From contig NZ_LT854639.1 of NCBI RefSeq assembly GCF_900184255.1, positions 88,043-152,042 of the forward strand: 64,000 bases of DNA, given 5' to 3'. Position 1 is the stretch's first letter, and the number at the start of each line of letters is the position of its first letter. Positions 38,816 to 48,882 of the stretch are shown in pieces. The position numbers and the translations under genes were made by a program. Source of the DNA: Haloimpatiens massiliensis. GTDB taxonomy: Bacteria > Bacillota > Clostridia > Clostridiales > Clostridiaceae. The notes under the pieces are model-generated. The model did not search any database. It was not told the origin of the DNA and was given only the letters and a program-made list of their open reading frames with translations.

Positions 38816-41800
38816 GTTGAACATTAACATGGGATGTATTTAAATTGAAATCTTATTCTTTTTACATTGAGTTCTTTTGAGTTGAACATTAACATGGGAT
38901 GTATTTAAATTTGCATCTATAGCAGTATTAAGAGTTTCTTTTGCATGTTGAACATTAACATGGGATGTATTTAAATCCAGTAATATTGCTACCATTAACT
39001 TTTATATCAAGTTGAACATTAACATGGGATGTATTTAAATAGAAGAAGAGACAGGAGAGGCACCGGAAGGCGGTGGTTGAACATTAACATGGGATGTATT
39101 TAAATGAGTTTTTCGCGTTTTCGCGATTTACTGTATAATCCGTTGAACATTAACATGGGATGTATTTAAATTTGTAGTCCTCGAAGCTTATATTTAAACC
39201 AATATTGTTGAACATTAACATGGGATGTATTTAAATAACAACCTATTAATTTAAAAGTTGGCTCTAATTACGTTGAACATTAACATGGGATGTATTTAAA
39301 TTACGCATAAAGTCGATATACCAAAACATACGCATGCACGTTGAACATTAACATGGGATGTATTTAAATAGAAGAGAGAAATTCAAAAGAATATGCAGAA
39401 TGGAGTTGAACATTAACATGGGATGTATTTAAATCTACAGAATATACAATATGCTTATTAACTGCATTAGGTTGAACATTAACATGGGATGTATTTAAAT
39501 AGGAAAAGTATTTAGTTTAACTGGTAAAACAGAAGGTTGAACATTAACATGGGATGTATTTAAATACAAGGAGAATCTATTATTAATTGGGAAGGAAAGT
39601 TGAACATTAACATGGGATGTATTTAAATACATGATGAAAAACATGATGGCTGGTATTGAAAATAGTTGAACATTAACATGGGATGTATTTAAATCCTTCT
39701 CAATTACATTATATACCATGTAATTGAGAAGTTGAACATTAACATGGGATGTATTTAAATTGCTTTATAAAGTAATTTTTAACACTTCTTAATCTGTTGA
39801 ACATTAACATGGGATGTATTTAAATGTTAAAAGGAGCAAAGGATCAATTAAAAGTTTTAACGTTGAACATTAACATGGGATGTATTTAAATAATTGTTTA
39901 TCAAATACAGTTAATTTAGGAGGGATAGTTGAACATTAACATGGGATGTATTTAAATCTATTTCCAACAAATATATTAGGGTATTTTTCCATGTTGAACA
40001 TTAACATGGGATGTATTTAAATGCACCTTCTATAATTATTCCATTATCGCAATCACAGTTGAACATTAACATGGGATGTATTTAAATATGTGTAATTACA
40101 AAACTTGAACAAAACATTAAAAGTTGAACATTAACATGGGATGTATTTAAATATAAAAGATAGGTATATTGACTAAGCTGTAAAATAGTTGAACATTAAC
40201 ATGGGATGTATTTAAATCAAATAAAAACATAAGTTATCAGCACCCAGATAAGTTGAACATTAACATGGGATGTATTTAAATTTAACAACTTTTTCATTTT
40301 GGGCATGCATTAAATCGTTGAACATTAACATGGGATGTATTTAAATAAACTAATTTTGTAAGTACATATTTCTCCTATATGTTGAACATTAACATGGGAT
40401 GTATTTAAATAGGTAGAATATTAAAAATCTTAAATAAACAAATGTGTTGAACATTAACATGGGATGTATTTAAATGATGTAGCAGAAGAACTTGCAAGGT
40501 TAGAGGAAGAAGTTGAACATTAACATGGGATGTATTTAAATACTTCTGATGTATGTCCTCTATGTAAAGGAACTAGGTTGAACATTAACATGGGATGTAT
40601 TTAAATCCGGATGTGAATGTAGATGCGGTAGAAAAGCATTTAGTTGAACATTAACATGGGATGTATTTAAATGGAAACTGACGGTATCAAGGTTTGATGG
40701 AGATTTAGGTTGAACATTAACATGGGATGTATTTAAATTGTTAGGAAATTTAAAAGTTACTTCTTCAACTCCGTTGAACATTAACATGGGATGTATTTAA
40801 ATTTAAAACTGTGTCTAGTATTAAATGAAAAACCCTTCGTTGAACATTAACATGGGATGTATTTAAATGATATTTGTTGCACATTTTCAGCCAATTGCGT
40901 ATCGTTGAACATTAACATGGGATGTATTTAAATTAGTTTTATTTATCTTTACAATTTGACCTGGCATAACGTTGAACATTAACATGGGATGTATTTAAAT
41001 AAGCACCTTTACCAACTAGTTTTAATCCATTAGCTGTTGAACATTAACATGGGATGTATTTAAATTAAATGGTACGCTTTCTTTTATTTTCTTTTTTGCA
41101 GTTGAACATTAACATGGGATGTATTTAAATTCTAACATTAAAGTAAAATTTTCTAACTGTGCTAAGTTGAACATTAACATGGGATGTATTTAAATCTGGC
41201 CTGCTTAGTAGTATTAGCCGTTATGATAAATGTTGAACATTAACATGGGATGTATTTAAATAGCTAATCTAATTGGCAGTTTACGTATTGTTAATTGTTG
41301 AACATTAACATGGGATGTATTTAAATAGCTTTTGCGCACTTGAAAGAGCGTTCCATCTGTCAGTTGAACATTAACATGGGATGTATTTAAATATCCGTTA
41401 ATGTATCGTAGACTTATTATCTGCCTTGTTGAACATTAACATGGGATGTATTTAAATGCAAGTATCGTTTTTAAATAATCTCTTTCTTTTATGTTGAACA
41501 TTAACATGGGATGTATTTAAATGTAAGTTCTTCCTCGAATTCTGCCAGGAAACCCTTGTTGAACATTAACATGGGATGTATTTAAATTAACAAAGAAATA
41601 GATAACTCTAAAATGACTTTAGGTTGAACATTAACATGGGATGTATTTAAATCTTGGAGCAGTAAGGGTTCTTATAGATGAATCACTCGTTGAACATTAA
41701 CATGGGATGTATTTAAATTAAAGACCTTAGAGGAAAAATAGACGAGCATATTCGTTGAACATTAACATGGGATGTATTTAAATGGAAATAAAATAGCATT

Positions 41801-42110
41801 AGAAACTAATGGGGCTGGCAGTTGAACATTAACATGGGATGTATTTAAATTGTGCTTATATAATGCAACTCCGCCTGCTGTCGCGTTGAACATTAACATG
41901 GGATGTATTTAAATCTGGTGTCGATGTCTTTTATTACATCACCATTCATTGTTGAACATTAACATGGGATGTATTTAAATTTATATTTATGTTCCGTTAA
42001 TCTAGTGCAGTTTGGGTTGAACATTAACATGGGATGTATTTAAATTTATCTATGAATTGTATAGAATTTATTAAATTTCTGTTGAACATTAACATAAGCT
42101 GTATTTAAAT
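38816..42110 (+). CRISPR. CRISPR array 2, type I-B
   Basis: By my count 51 repeats of 30 bp, mean period 65.3 bp. Repeats match array 1 except that the centre reads ATGGGATG instead of ATAAGATG, in every copy except the last (42081-42110), which reads ATAAGCTG. The variant last repeat marks the trailer end on the right. One spacer (39695-39730) is itself an inverted repeat. Confidence 0.98.
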
Positions 42111-42440
42111 TAATAGTTAAGCTACACCACTTATAAAAATTTTTGTATATATAACAGTTTGTATTTGGATTACTTTAACATATCTAATTATCCATAAAAA
42201 ATACAAAGATCTATAAAAGAACCTTGTTTTATAAGAATTATGTAAGATTAATTGAAACTGGTCCTAGTATTACAAGTATTATCTGATCTAGCGTATGAAA
42301 ATCATTCAAGTAGCTAAAGGGTTCCCTTATCGTATGTCTTTATAGAAATTAGGGATGAACACCAAAAATATTATTGGTACAGTTTTTGATATTCATCCTT
42401 TCTATTTATCCTCTTCATTTATTATTCGCTATTCATTCTT
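42111..42440. other. Interval between array 2 and dnaB
   Basis: No gene is visible. An imperfect long hairpin (about 42351-42402, arms GGGATGAACACC and GATATTCATCC) probably ends transcription from one or both sides. Confidence 0.5.
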
Positions 42441-43724
42441 TTAACTAATTCTCTGCAAATCTTCCTGCCATTTCAGCTTAACTGTCCCCACTTTTCCATT
42501 TCTATTTTTTGAAATTATGTTTTCTATTATATTTTTTTCTTGGCTGTCTTTGTTGTAGTAGGAGTCTCTGTAGAGAAACATCACTACGTCTGCGTCTTGC
42601 TCTAGGTTGCCGGATTCCCTGAGGTCCGAAAGAAGGGGCCTGTGGTTTAGTCTGGCTTCTGGGGCTCTTGATAGCTGAGAGAGGGCTATTACGGTTACAT
42701 CTAGTTCCTTGGCAAGCAGCTTTAGGCTCCTAGAGATTTTGCCCACATCAATGCTGCGGTTTTCACTTTTTTCACCGGAGTCTATAAGTTGTAGATAGTC
42801 TATGATTACTAGGTCAAGCCCCTTTTGTAATTTTAATTTTTTACATTCATGCTTTATATCCTTTAACATAAAAATGCTGTCATATATGTGTAGGGGACAG
42901 GAGCTTAGGGAGTCGGTGGTATTTATAATGTCTAACCATTGTTTGTCCGTAAGTGTGGAATGCTTTATGTGGTCACAGGAAATGCCGGAGCATATGGAAA
43001 GGGCTCTTTCAAGCACGTGCTCCTTGGACATTTCTAGGTTGAAAAAAGCAACTTTTTCCTTCTTTCTTAAAGCTACATTTAAAGCTATATTTAGGGCAAA
43101 GGAGGTTTTTCCCATGGAAGGCCTTGCAGCTAGTAAAATAAAATCTTTGTAGGAAAGACCGCCTATCATGTAATCAAGGTTTTTATAACCAGTAGATATA
43201 CCTCTTATGCCGCCGCCTTTTTTATACCTAAGCTCCATGGTGTTAATTACGGATTCTAGGGCAGGTATAAGGTCACCTTGGTCTTGCTTTTTTACATTTT
43301 TTAATTTAAAAAAGTTTTCTTCCATATAATCCATGACTTTATCTGAGCAGGAATCTTCTTTTTCAATAAGCTTCACGCCTTTTGTCATAAGGAGTTTTAG
43401 CTTTCTGTTTGTGGATTTTTCCTTTAAGGTAGCGGCGTAATGATTTATATTAAATGTTGGTAGGGCACTGGATATTATGCTACTTATGTAGGAAATTCCA
43501 CCAGCATCTACCAGGGATGAACCTAGTTTTTCGCAAAGGGAAGTTATTTCTATAGCTTTGTTTTCCTCAAAAATCTTAACTGCAGCGGAGAAAATCAATT
43601 TGTGTCTGGCATCATAAAAGTCTTCAGGTTCCAAAGTTACCATAATCTCTAATATATAATCATTTTTTAGCATTATTGCTCCAAGAAGTTCGCTTTCCAT
43701 TTGAATGTTATAGAACTTATTCAT
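42441..43724 (-). CDS. Replicative DNA helicase, DnaB family
   Basis: 427 residues. N-terminal primase-binding domain (about 1-110, MESELLGAIMLKNDYILEIM), then a RecA-like helicase with Walker A ARPSMGKTS, Walker B LVIIDYLQLI and the LSQLSRAPE and DLRESGNLEQDADVVMFLYRD motifs, ending KLKWQEDLQRIS. It is just downstream of a DnaD-domain gene, an arrangement that supplies helicase and loader together. This is not the usual rplI-dnaB location, so it may be a second, possibly phage-derived, copy. Not tested here. Confidence 0.93.
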   Translation of the reverse strand: MNKFYNIQMESELLGAIMLKNDYILEIMVTLEPEDFYDARHKLIFSAAVKIFEENKAIEITSLCEKLGSSLVDAGGISYISSIISSALPTFNINHYAATLKEKSTNRKLKLLMTKGVKLIEKEDSCSDKVMDYMEENFFKLKNVKKQDQGDLIPALESVINTMELRYKKGGGIRGISTGYKNLDYMIGGLSYKDFILLAARPSMGKTSFALNIALNVALRKKEKVAFFNLEMSKEHVLERALSICSGISCDHIKHSTLTDKQWLDIINTTDSLSSCPLHIYDSIFMLKDIKHECKKLKLQKGLDLVIIDYLQLIDSGEKSENRSIDVGKISRSLKLLAKELDVTVIALSQLSRAPEARLNHRPLLSDLRESGNLEQDADVVMFLYRDSYYNKDSQEKNIIENIISKNRNGKVGTVKLKWQEDLQRIS

Positions 43725-43735
43725 TTTTTAGCCTC

Positions 43736-44959
43736 CTATTGGTAATTATTTTCACTTTGTTTGTTATTTTCAGATTCGCTGAAGTCTACATAGTCATAGG
43801 CGGCTGCGTTTGGAATGCAGTAGGGATCTTTGAAACCTTTACTTTTACTTTGTTTTTCATTCCACTCTTTTTGGTAATTTTCTACTTGTGCCTTGGATTT
43901 AATGCCGAGAGAAATCCAATTGTTTAGAATGCAATTAATATAGCTCATACTTCTAGCATTGTGATTTACTGACTCTAGGATAGCTATTTCTATGGCCTCT
44001 GGCTCTATGTCCTTTGCCCAATCAGAAAGTTTTGCATATTCCAATGGGGTTATGGGATGGATGTTACTGCTAAATACATTTATAAGGTTTTTAAATTCAG
44101 GTTCTATTTCCTCTAAGGCCTTGCTAGATTCTAAAGTCATAAGAGGATTTTCGCCTTCAGTAGCAGCTTGGCTTTCTTGCATTAAACTATTATTAGGTTC
44201 TTGGATTCTATCAGTAGTAGTTTTTTCTAAGGAAACAGCAGGATTAGTAGTTTTAGTGGAATCCTGGCAAGAGTTTGCTTGCAAAGTTTTATTAAGTTTA
44301 ACATTGGCACTGTCTGAAGATTTTAAAGTGAGAGTATTTGAAACAGTAACAGTGTTTGAAGTATTGTTTGTAGTGTCTATAGTATTTGGCACATTGGTTG
44401 AAGTGCTATTTTTTATAGTATTTATAGCCGTTGGTACATTGGTTGAAGTATTGCTTTTTATAGTATTTATGGTCTTTGGAAGATTGCCTGAAGCGTTATT
44501 TACTGAATTGTTTGCAGAATGTTCTTTAGAACTTAAAAAATTTAGTTTTGTGCCTTGAAATAGCTTGTCTAGAGGATATCCTTCATCCACACAAATATTG
44601 TAGAATTTTTGTAAAAAATCTTTATTTATAACTTTTTTAAGCTCACCATTTAAGCTTTTTATATTGTTTGGGCTGTTTATAAAGTTTTCTTTTATCCAGT
44701 TTGTTATCATAATTTCTCTGGAACTTTCGCAGTATTCTATATAACCACACTGGGTGAGTTTATTTAAAAGATTGTCCACTTCTGCTTCGTCAAAGCCAGT
44801 CTCAAAACTCATGGTTTTCTTGGAGATTTGATAAATTCCGCATTGATTGGTATTAGGGTTGGTCATTGTGTATATATAAAAATATTTTTCCTCAGGGGTA
44901 AGTTCCACTATAAAAGCATCTCTCCAAAAGTTAATATAAAACATTCTAAATACTGCCAT
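43736..44959 (-). CDS. DnaD-domain replication initiation protein
   Basis: 407 residues. The N-terminal winged-helix DnaD-like region (1-110; FYINFWRDAFIVELTPEEKYFY) is followed by a long low-complexity linker (about 140-270) with imperfect 17-residue repeats such as NTIKNSTSTNVP and many T, N and S residues, then a C-terminal DnaD/DnaB2 domain (about 290-360, YAKLSDWAKDIEPEAIEIAI) with the YINCILNNW signature. It probably helps load the helicase encoded 11 bp downstream. The repeat linker would be prone to length change. Confidence 0.88.
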   Translation of the reverse strand: MAVFRMFYINFWRDAFIVELTPEEKYFYIYTMTNPNTNQCGIYQISKKTMSFETGFDEAEVDNLLNKLTQCGYIEYCESSREIMITNWIKENFINSPNNIKSLNGELKKVINKDFLQKFYNICVDEGYPLDKLFQGTKLNFLSSKEHSANNSVNNASGNLPKTINTIKSNTSTNVPTAINTIKNSTSTNVPNTIDTTNNTSNTVTVSNTLTLKSSDSANVKLNKTLQANSCQDSTKTTNPAVSLEKTTTDRIQEPNNSLMQESQAATEGENPLMTLESSKALEEIEPEFKNLINVFSSNIHPITPLEYAKLSDWAKDIEPEAIEIAILESVNHNARSMSYINCILNNWISLGIKSKAQVENYQKEWNEKQSKSKGFKDPYCIPNAAAYDYVDFSESENNKQSENNYQ

Positions 44960-44982
44960 GTCTATCCCTCCAAATAAATTTT

Positions 44983-45082
44983 ATGATTAACCTACAAAAA
45001 GGTACAATGCCATGGAATTATGAAAGTCATTCCAGAGAAATTTCATAATTTGAGTAATGTAATGCTTTTGTGGGATAATCAT
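44983..45082. repeat. MITE-like element, family B, copy 3
   Basis: A 100-bp copy with ATGATTAACCTAC at the left and TTGTGGGATAATCAT at the right; part of the internal arm is deleted. It lies just upstream of the DnaD-like gene start. Confidence 0.8.
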
Positions 45083-45589
45083 TTTATTTTTTAATAAAAT
45101 AAGAAACAATTAAAATTTTGATGGCGTAATAAACCTTCAAAATAAATTTCATTCTTTAATCACTAAGTATGCAGTAAGGAGTGTTTATTACACTTTTAAG
45201 AAAAATAAAAGTAAATAAGTTTTATTAGAACCTTTTACTATTAACAGAAGTTAAAACTTTTAATATAAAAATAGAATCAAGTAAGTTTTATCAGAACTCA
45301 CTTGCTAGGAAATGTTTGTTATACTTTAAATAAAATTTTTCAAAATCTTTAGCCTATATTTTATTAAAAACTCATGGAGGTATTTTTATTACAGTTTTAA
45401 TGTTAACTTTTGTTTGTTGAAAGTTAATCTTAGTTTTTTATTATGCTGATGATTATTTTAATTAATGTTAATCTTTTCTATTATTTTGCTGATTATTTTT
45501 ATTAATTTTATTCTCTTTATTATTATTGTTTATTTATATTATTTTTTTATTTTAATAGCATGGAAGGGGCTTATAAGGGGGTAGAATGA
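45083..45589. other. AT-rich gene-free interval
   Basis: No gene is supported. Two imperfect direct repeats around AAGTAAGTTTTATCAGAAC (about 45215 and 45280) and a long T-rich stretch are the only structure seen. Confidence 0.5.
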
Positions 45590-45635
45590 GGGGACAGTTA
45601 ACAACTTTTGGAGCTAAAAGTTGTTAACTGTCCCC
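45590..45635. repeat. GGGGACAGTTAAC hairpin repeat, copy 1
   Basis: A perfect 20-bp inverted repeat (left arm GGGGACAGTTAACAACTTTT) with a 6-nt loop. Related hairpins occur at 53142-53196 and 55101-55155. Confidence 0.85.
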
Positions 45636-45653
45636 ATAAACTAAACTAAATTT

Positions 45654-45712
45654 AAAGAATAAGTTTTCTGCATGAACCATCAGAAAGGAAAAACTCTCTT
45701 AGCTTAGATAAC
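45654..45712 (+). pseudogene. Fragment of a cas1 gene
   Basis: 32 bases identical to cas1 (37978-38009, encoding the region around the catalytic HEPSE), then further partial match (CTCTTAGCTTAGATA against CTCTTAGTTTAGATA). Nothing else of cas1 remains. It lies 7 kb from the intact gene on the same strand. Confidence 0.75.
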
Positions 45713-45897
45713 TTGCTTTTTTTATCTATAGCAGAGTAACTCTACTACTATTAATTTACTATGTTTAATTAGTGGCATGTGTGGTAATATAATTAATATA
45801 TAGGATTTTTAAGGAAGCATAGAATTTATAATACTATATAGTTTATGGAAGAGGTATAGGAACTAAATATATAATCAAAAATGGGAAGTGATTATAC

Positions 45898-47157
45898 GTG
45901 AAGAAGATGCCTATTGGAATAAGTAATTTTAAAGAAATAATTGAAAAGAATTATTATTATGTAGACAAAACATTGCTTATTAAGGAAATATTAGATGATG
46001 GTTCAAAGGTAATATTACTAACACGACCAAGACGTTTTGGAAAAACTATAAATATGAGTATGTTAAAATATTACTTTGAAAACACGGAAAAGGATAATTC
46101 TTATTTGTTTAAGGATTTAAAGATATTTAGTCAAGGGGAAATGTATATAAAAAACCAAGGGAAATATCCAGTTATATTTGTTACTTTAAAAGATATAAAA
46201 AATAGCACATGGGAGATGACTTATAGCAAAATTAAAGCATGCATAGAAGAGGAATATGATAGATTCGGTTTTTTAGCAGAAAGTGAGCGCCTAACAGAAA
46301 TTGAAAAGGAAATGTTTAGTAAAATAAGAAGAGGAATAGCTAAAGAAAGTGAGTATGAAAATTCTTTAAAATATTTAACAGAGTATTTAGATAAGCACTA
46401 TGGTGTTGCGCCGATTTTGCTTTTAGATGAATATGATGTACCAATTCAAAGTGGTTATGTAAATGGTTTTTATGATAAAATAATAGAATTTATACGTAAT
46501 TGGCTAAGTGGAGCTGTAAAGGATAATAATCACATTAGTTTTTCAATTATGACAGGGATACTTAGGATTGGTAAAGAGAGTATATTTAGTGGAATGAATA
46601 ATCTTAAGGTACGTACTGTATTGGATAACCAATACAGTGAATACTTTGGATTTACAGAAGATGAAATAGTAGAAATGCTAAGAGATTACCAAAGAGAAAA
46701 AGAATTTGAAGTAGTAAAACAATGGTATAATGGCTATGTCTTTGGGAAAACACAGATATATAATCCTTGGTCCATAATAAATTATATTGACAATAAAAGT
46801 AGTAATCCTCAAGCTTATTGGCTTCATACTAGTAGCAATGATGTAATACATGATGTAATTAAAAATTCGAATACAAGGATACAGGAAAATCTTATAAGGT
46901 TAATGGAAGGTTCTGTGATTGAAGAAGTAATAGATACAAATATAATTTATAAAGATATTTATAAAGAGGATAATTATTTGCTTAGTTTTTTACTTCTTGC
47001 AGGTTATTTAAAGGTAAATGAAGTTCGTCAAAATGAATTTGGGTTTACAGTAGCTAGATTGTCTATTCCTAATAAGGAGATCAGAACTGTTTATAGGCAA
47101 GAAATAATGACACAAATATCAAATGGCATAAAACCTATGGAACAAATTATAAGCTAA
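45898..47157 (+). CDS. Truncated AAA-ATPase-like / DUF1703 family protein
   Basis: 419 residues beginning GTG. The N-terminus (MPIGISNFKEIIEKNYYYVDKT, LLTRPRRFGKTINMSM with the Walker A-like motif) and LLLDEYDVPIQ are typical of this very common clostridial family. Family members usually continue for about another 100 residues or more with a PD-(D/E)XK (DUF1703) nuclease domain; here the frame ends at KPMEQIIS just where that domain would begin. Whether the shortened protein works is unknown. A hairpin repeat follows 13 bp later. Confidence 0.85.
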   Translation: MKKMPIGISNFKEIIEKNYYYVDKTLLIKEILDDGSKVILLTRPRRFGKTINMSMLKYYFENTEKDNSYLFKDLKIFSQGEMYIKNQGKYPVIFVTLKDIKNSTWEMTYSKIKACIEEEYDRFGFLAESERLTEIEKEMFSKIRRGIAKESEYENSLKYLTEYLDKHYGVAPILLLDEYDVPIQSGYVNGFYDKIIEFIRNWLSGAVKDNNHISFSIMTGILRIGKESIFSGMNNLKVRTVLDNQYSEYFGFTEDEIVEMLRDYQREKEFEVVKQWYNGYVFGKTQIYNPWSIINYIDNKSSNPQAYWLHTSSNDVIHDVIKNSNTRIQENLIRLMEGSVIEEVIDTNIIYKDIYKEDNYLLSFLLLAGYLKVNEVRQNEFGFTVARLSIPNKEIRTVYRQEIMTQISNGIKPMEQIIS

Positions 47158-47170
47158 TTTCTAAAAACAT

Positions 47171-47227
47171 TCACCAAAGTTACTTCAACTGTGGATATTA
47201 AAAACCATTGAAACGTAACTTTGGTGA
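47171..47227. repeat. TCACCAAAGTTAC hairpin repeat, copy 1
   Basis: TCACCAAAGTTAC pairs with GTAACTTTGGTGA, with conserved inner sequence, followed by TTTTG. A second copy is at 50634-50691 next to the DUF4179 gene. It may act as a terminator. Confidence 0.75.
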
Positions 47228-47232
47228 TTTTG

Positions 47233-47265
47233 TTTACCTCTATACTGAATTTCAAATCATACCTT
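47233..47265 (-). pseudogene. 3'-end fragment resembling the DUF4179 gene
   Basis: Read on the minus strand it gives KLRYDLKFSIEV, close to the last residues of the anti-sigma protein encoded at 50833 (KLREDLKFNIELK). It follows the same hairpin repeat that lies beside that gene, so a segment from such a locus was probably copied here. Confidence 0.5.
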
Positions 47266-47268
47266 AGT

Positions 47269-47313
47269 TTATTCTCTGCAATCCTGCCACCATTTCAATT
47301 TAACTGTCCCCAT
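47269..47313 (-). pseudogene. 3'-end fragment resembling dnaB
   Basis: The minus strand reads GTVKLKWWQDCRE then TAA, against GTVKLKWQEDLQRIS at the end of the dnaB gene 5 kb away. Only about 45 bp remain. Confidence 0.5.
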
Positions 47314-47331
47314 TATTACAAAATATAAATT

Positions 47332-47380
47332 ATGATTATCCCACAAAAAGTATTATATTACCTGAATTATGAAATTATAA
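47332..47380. repeat. Half copy of family-B element
   Basis: ATGATTATCCCACAAAAAGT followed by TATTATATTACCTGAATTATG matches one arm of the 170-bp copy in reverse orientation. It overlaps the stop codon of the membrane protein gene. Confidence 0.7.
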
Positions 47381-47863
47381 AAGTAATCTGTACATATCAT
47401 ATAAAAACAAAATCCAAAATATGATGCAGGAGAATGTATATTGTTTAGAATTTTTAAACTTTTTAAATAGCCATATTCCAATTATAGAATTAAGGAGTAG
47501 AGCTGAGAAAATTATAAGCATGATATAAATTTCATAGATTTCTGAGTTTGATGTATCAGAATATGAAAAAAAGGGATATATTAAGAAAAATAAGCTTTTA
47601 AGGTAATAATAAGAAATCTCTTTTCTTCTTATTGATTTTTTAGCTGTATCATCCATACCTGTATACTCTAAATAAGTGTTTCTAGAAAATAATTTCATAT
47701 ATTTTTCGTGTAAACTGATATTTTTGCTAAATAGTATGCCTAAGAAGATTAAAATAAGTCCTAATATCATAAAGGCTGCTTTGAGATTTAAAATTAAGCT
47801 TAATATTAATAGAAGTGTTCCAAAGATTAGCCCAATTAAAGTACTCTCTAAAAAATCACCCAT
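47375..47863 (-). CDS. Small polytopic membrane protein, unknown
   Basis: 162 residues with about five hydrophobic spans (8-26, 28-46, 89-103, 110-130, 142-160) and a charged loop around 50-85 (HEKYMKLFSRNTYLEYTGMDD). No family recognised. GGAGGAATAAG precedes the ATG. Its 3' end lies on a half copy of the family-B repeat, so the original C-terminus may have been replaced. Confidence 0.65.
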   Translation of the reverse strand: MGDFLESTLIGLIFGTLLLILSLILNLKAAFMILGLILIFLGILFSKNISLHEKYMKLFSRNTYLEYTGMDDTAKKSIRRKEISYYYLKSLFFLIYPFFSYSDTSNSEIYEIYIMLIIFSALLLNSIIGIWLFKKFKNSKQYTFSCIIFWILFLYDMYRLLL

Positions 47864-48043
47864 TCTTATTCCTCCAAAATTTATTAATTTATCAATATTA
47901 TAACATTTATTATAGTAGATTTTAAAGATTTTATGTGTTTAAGATAGTTTGACACTACCAACATACAAACATTAAAATATACATATGGATTAAAAATTTC
48001 TATTAATAATGAAAAATTGATAAACAAATAGGGGGAAGTTAAA

Positions 48044-48655
48044 ATGGGTTTTGATGAATGTGCTAAAAATTGGGATACAGAAAAAAGAATTAGTAGAGCA
48101 AGGGTAGTAGCTGAGGAGATAAGTAAGTCTATTGATATTCACAAGGACTATTCTGCTATGGAGTTTGGGTGTGGAACTGGTCTTGTGAGTTTTAATCTTT
48201 ATGATAAATTTAAAAAAATTACTCTTGTTGATTCATCAAAGGGAATGATAGATATATTGAATTCTAAGATTGATAAATATAAAGTAAATAATATGATTGC
48301 AAAGAATGTAGATATATCCTTTAAAAATTCATTGGATATGAAGTTCGATGTTGTTTATAATTCTTTGGTGCTTCATCATATTTATAATACGGAGGAAATA
48401 ATAGATAAGTTTTATGAATTAATTAATGAAGGTGGTTACTTGTGTATAGTGGATTTGGATGAGGAAGATGGTGGCTTTCATAAAAAATATTCTGATTTTG
48501 ATGGACATAACGGATTTAATCAAGAAAAATTAAAAAACATTTTACTTAGAGCTGGGTTTAGTGATGTAGAGTCCCATACATTTTTTCACGGTGAAAAAAT
48601 TATAGAGGGAGAGAGAATTGATTATTCATTATTTTTGATTAAGGGGAGAAAATAA
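48044..48655 (+). CDS. Class I SAM-dependent methyltransferase
   Basis: 203 residues with the SAM-binding glycine motif MEFGCGTGLVS, the acidic end of the second strand (LVDSSKGMID) and the FDVVYNSLVLHHI motif IV. The methyl acceptor is not visible; small-molecule methylases of this type are common. It has a GGGGGAAG ribosome site and its own terminator. Confidence 0.9.
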   Translation: MGFDECAKNWDTEKRISRARVVAEEISKSIDIHKDYSAMEFGCGTGLVSFNLYDKFKKITLVDSSKGMIDILNSKIDKYKVNNMIAKNVDISFKNSLDMKFDVVYNSLVLHHIYNTEEIIDKFYELINEGGYLCIVDLDEEDGGFHKKYSDFDGHNGFNQEKLKNILLRAGFSDVESHTFFHGEKIIEGERIDYSLFLIKGRK

Positions 48656-48720
48656 AGATAGATATCAATTTATTTTTAAATATTAATATTAGGTTTACTT
48701 GATAGTTATTATATATAAGA

Positions 48721-48750
48721 AAAAGTAGGATTTAAGTCCTACTTTTCTTT
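48721..48750 (+). terminator. Terminator after the methyltransferase gene
   Basis: AAAAGTAGGA and TCCTACTTTT form a perfect 10-bp stem around a 6-nt loop, followed by CTTTC. Confidence 0.7.
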
Positions 48751-48882
48751 CATACATGTATAGAAAATTTATATTTTTATATAACAAAGATAGATTTTTA
48801 TGTTACCCATCTAAACTGCTAAGGAATATTTTCGTATTCTGGCAATAAGCTAAAATTTTTAAAATCAGGAGATAGACCTGTT

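Noticed and set aside
43992..44558. 188-codon plus-strand frame
   Set aside because: Antisense to the repetitive linker of the DnaD-like gene; valine/leucine-rich artefact.
42441..44959. dnaB/dnaD pair as a prophage
   Set aside because: No integrase, capsid, terminase or lysis genes occur nearby, so a prophage call is not supported; a phage origin stays possible.
48800..48882. Short readable stretch after the cytolysin gene (minus strand SPDFKNFSLLPEYENIP)
   Set aside because: Too short, no start or family; possibly another relic but not supportable.
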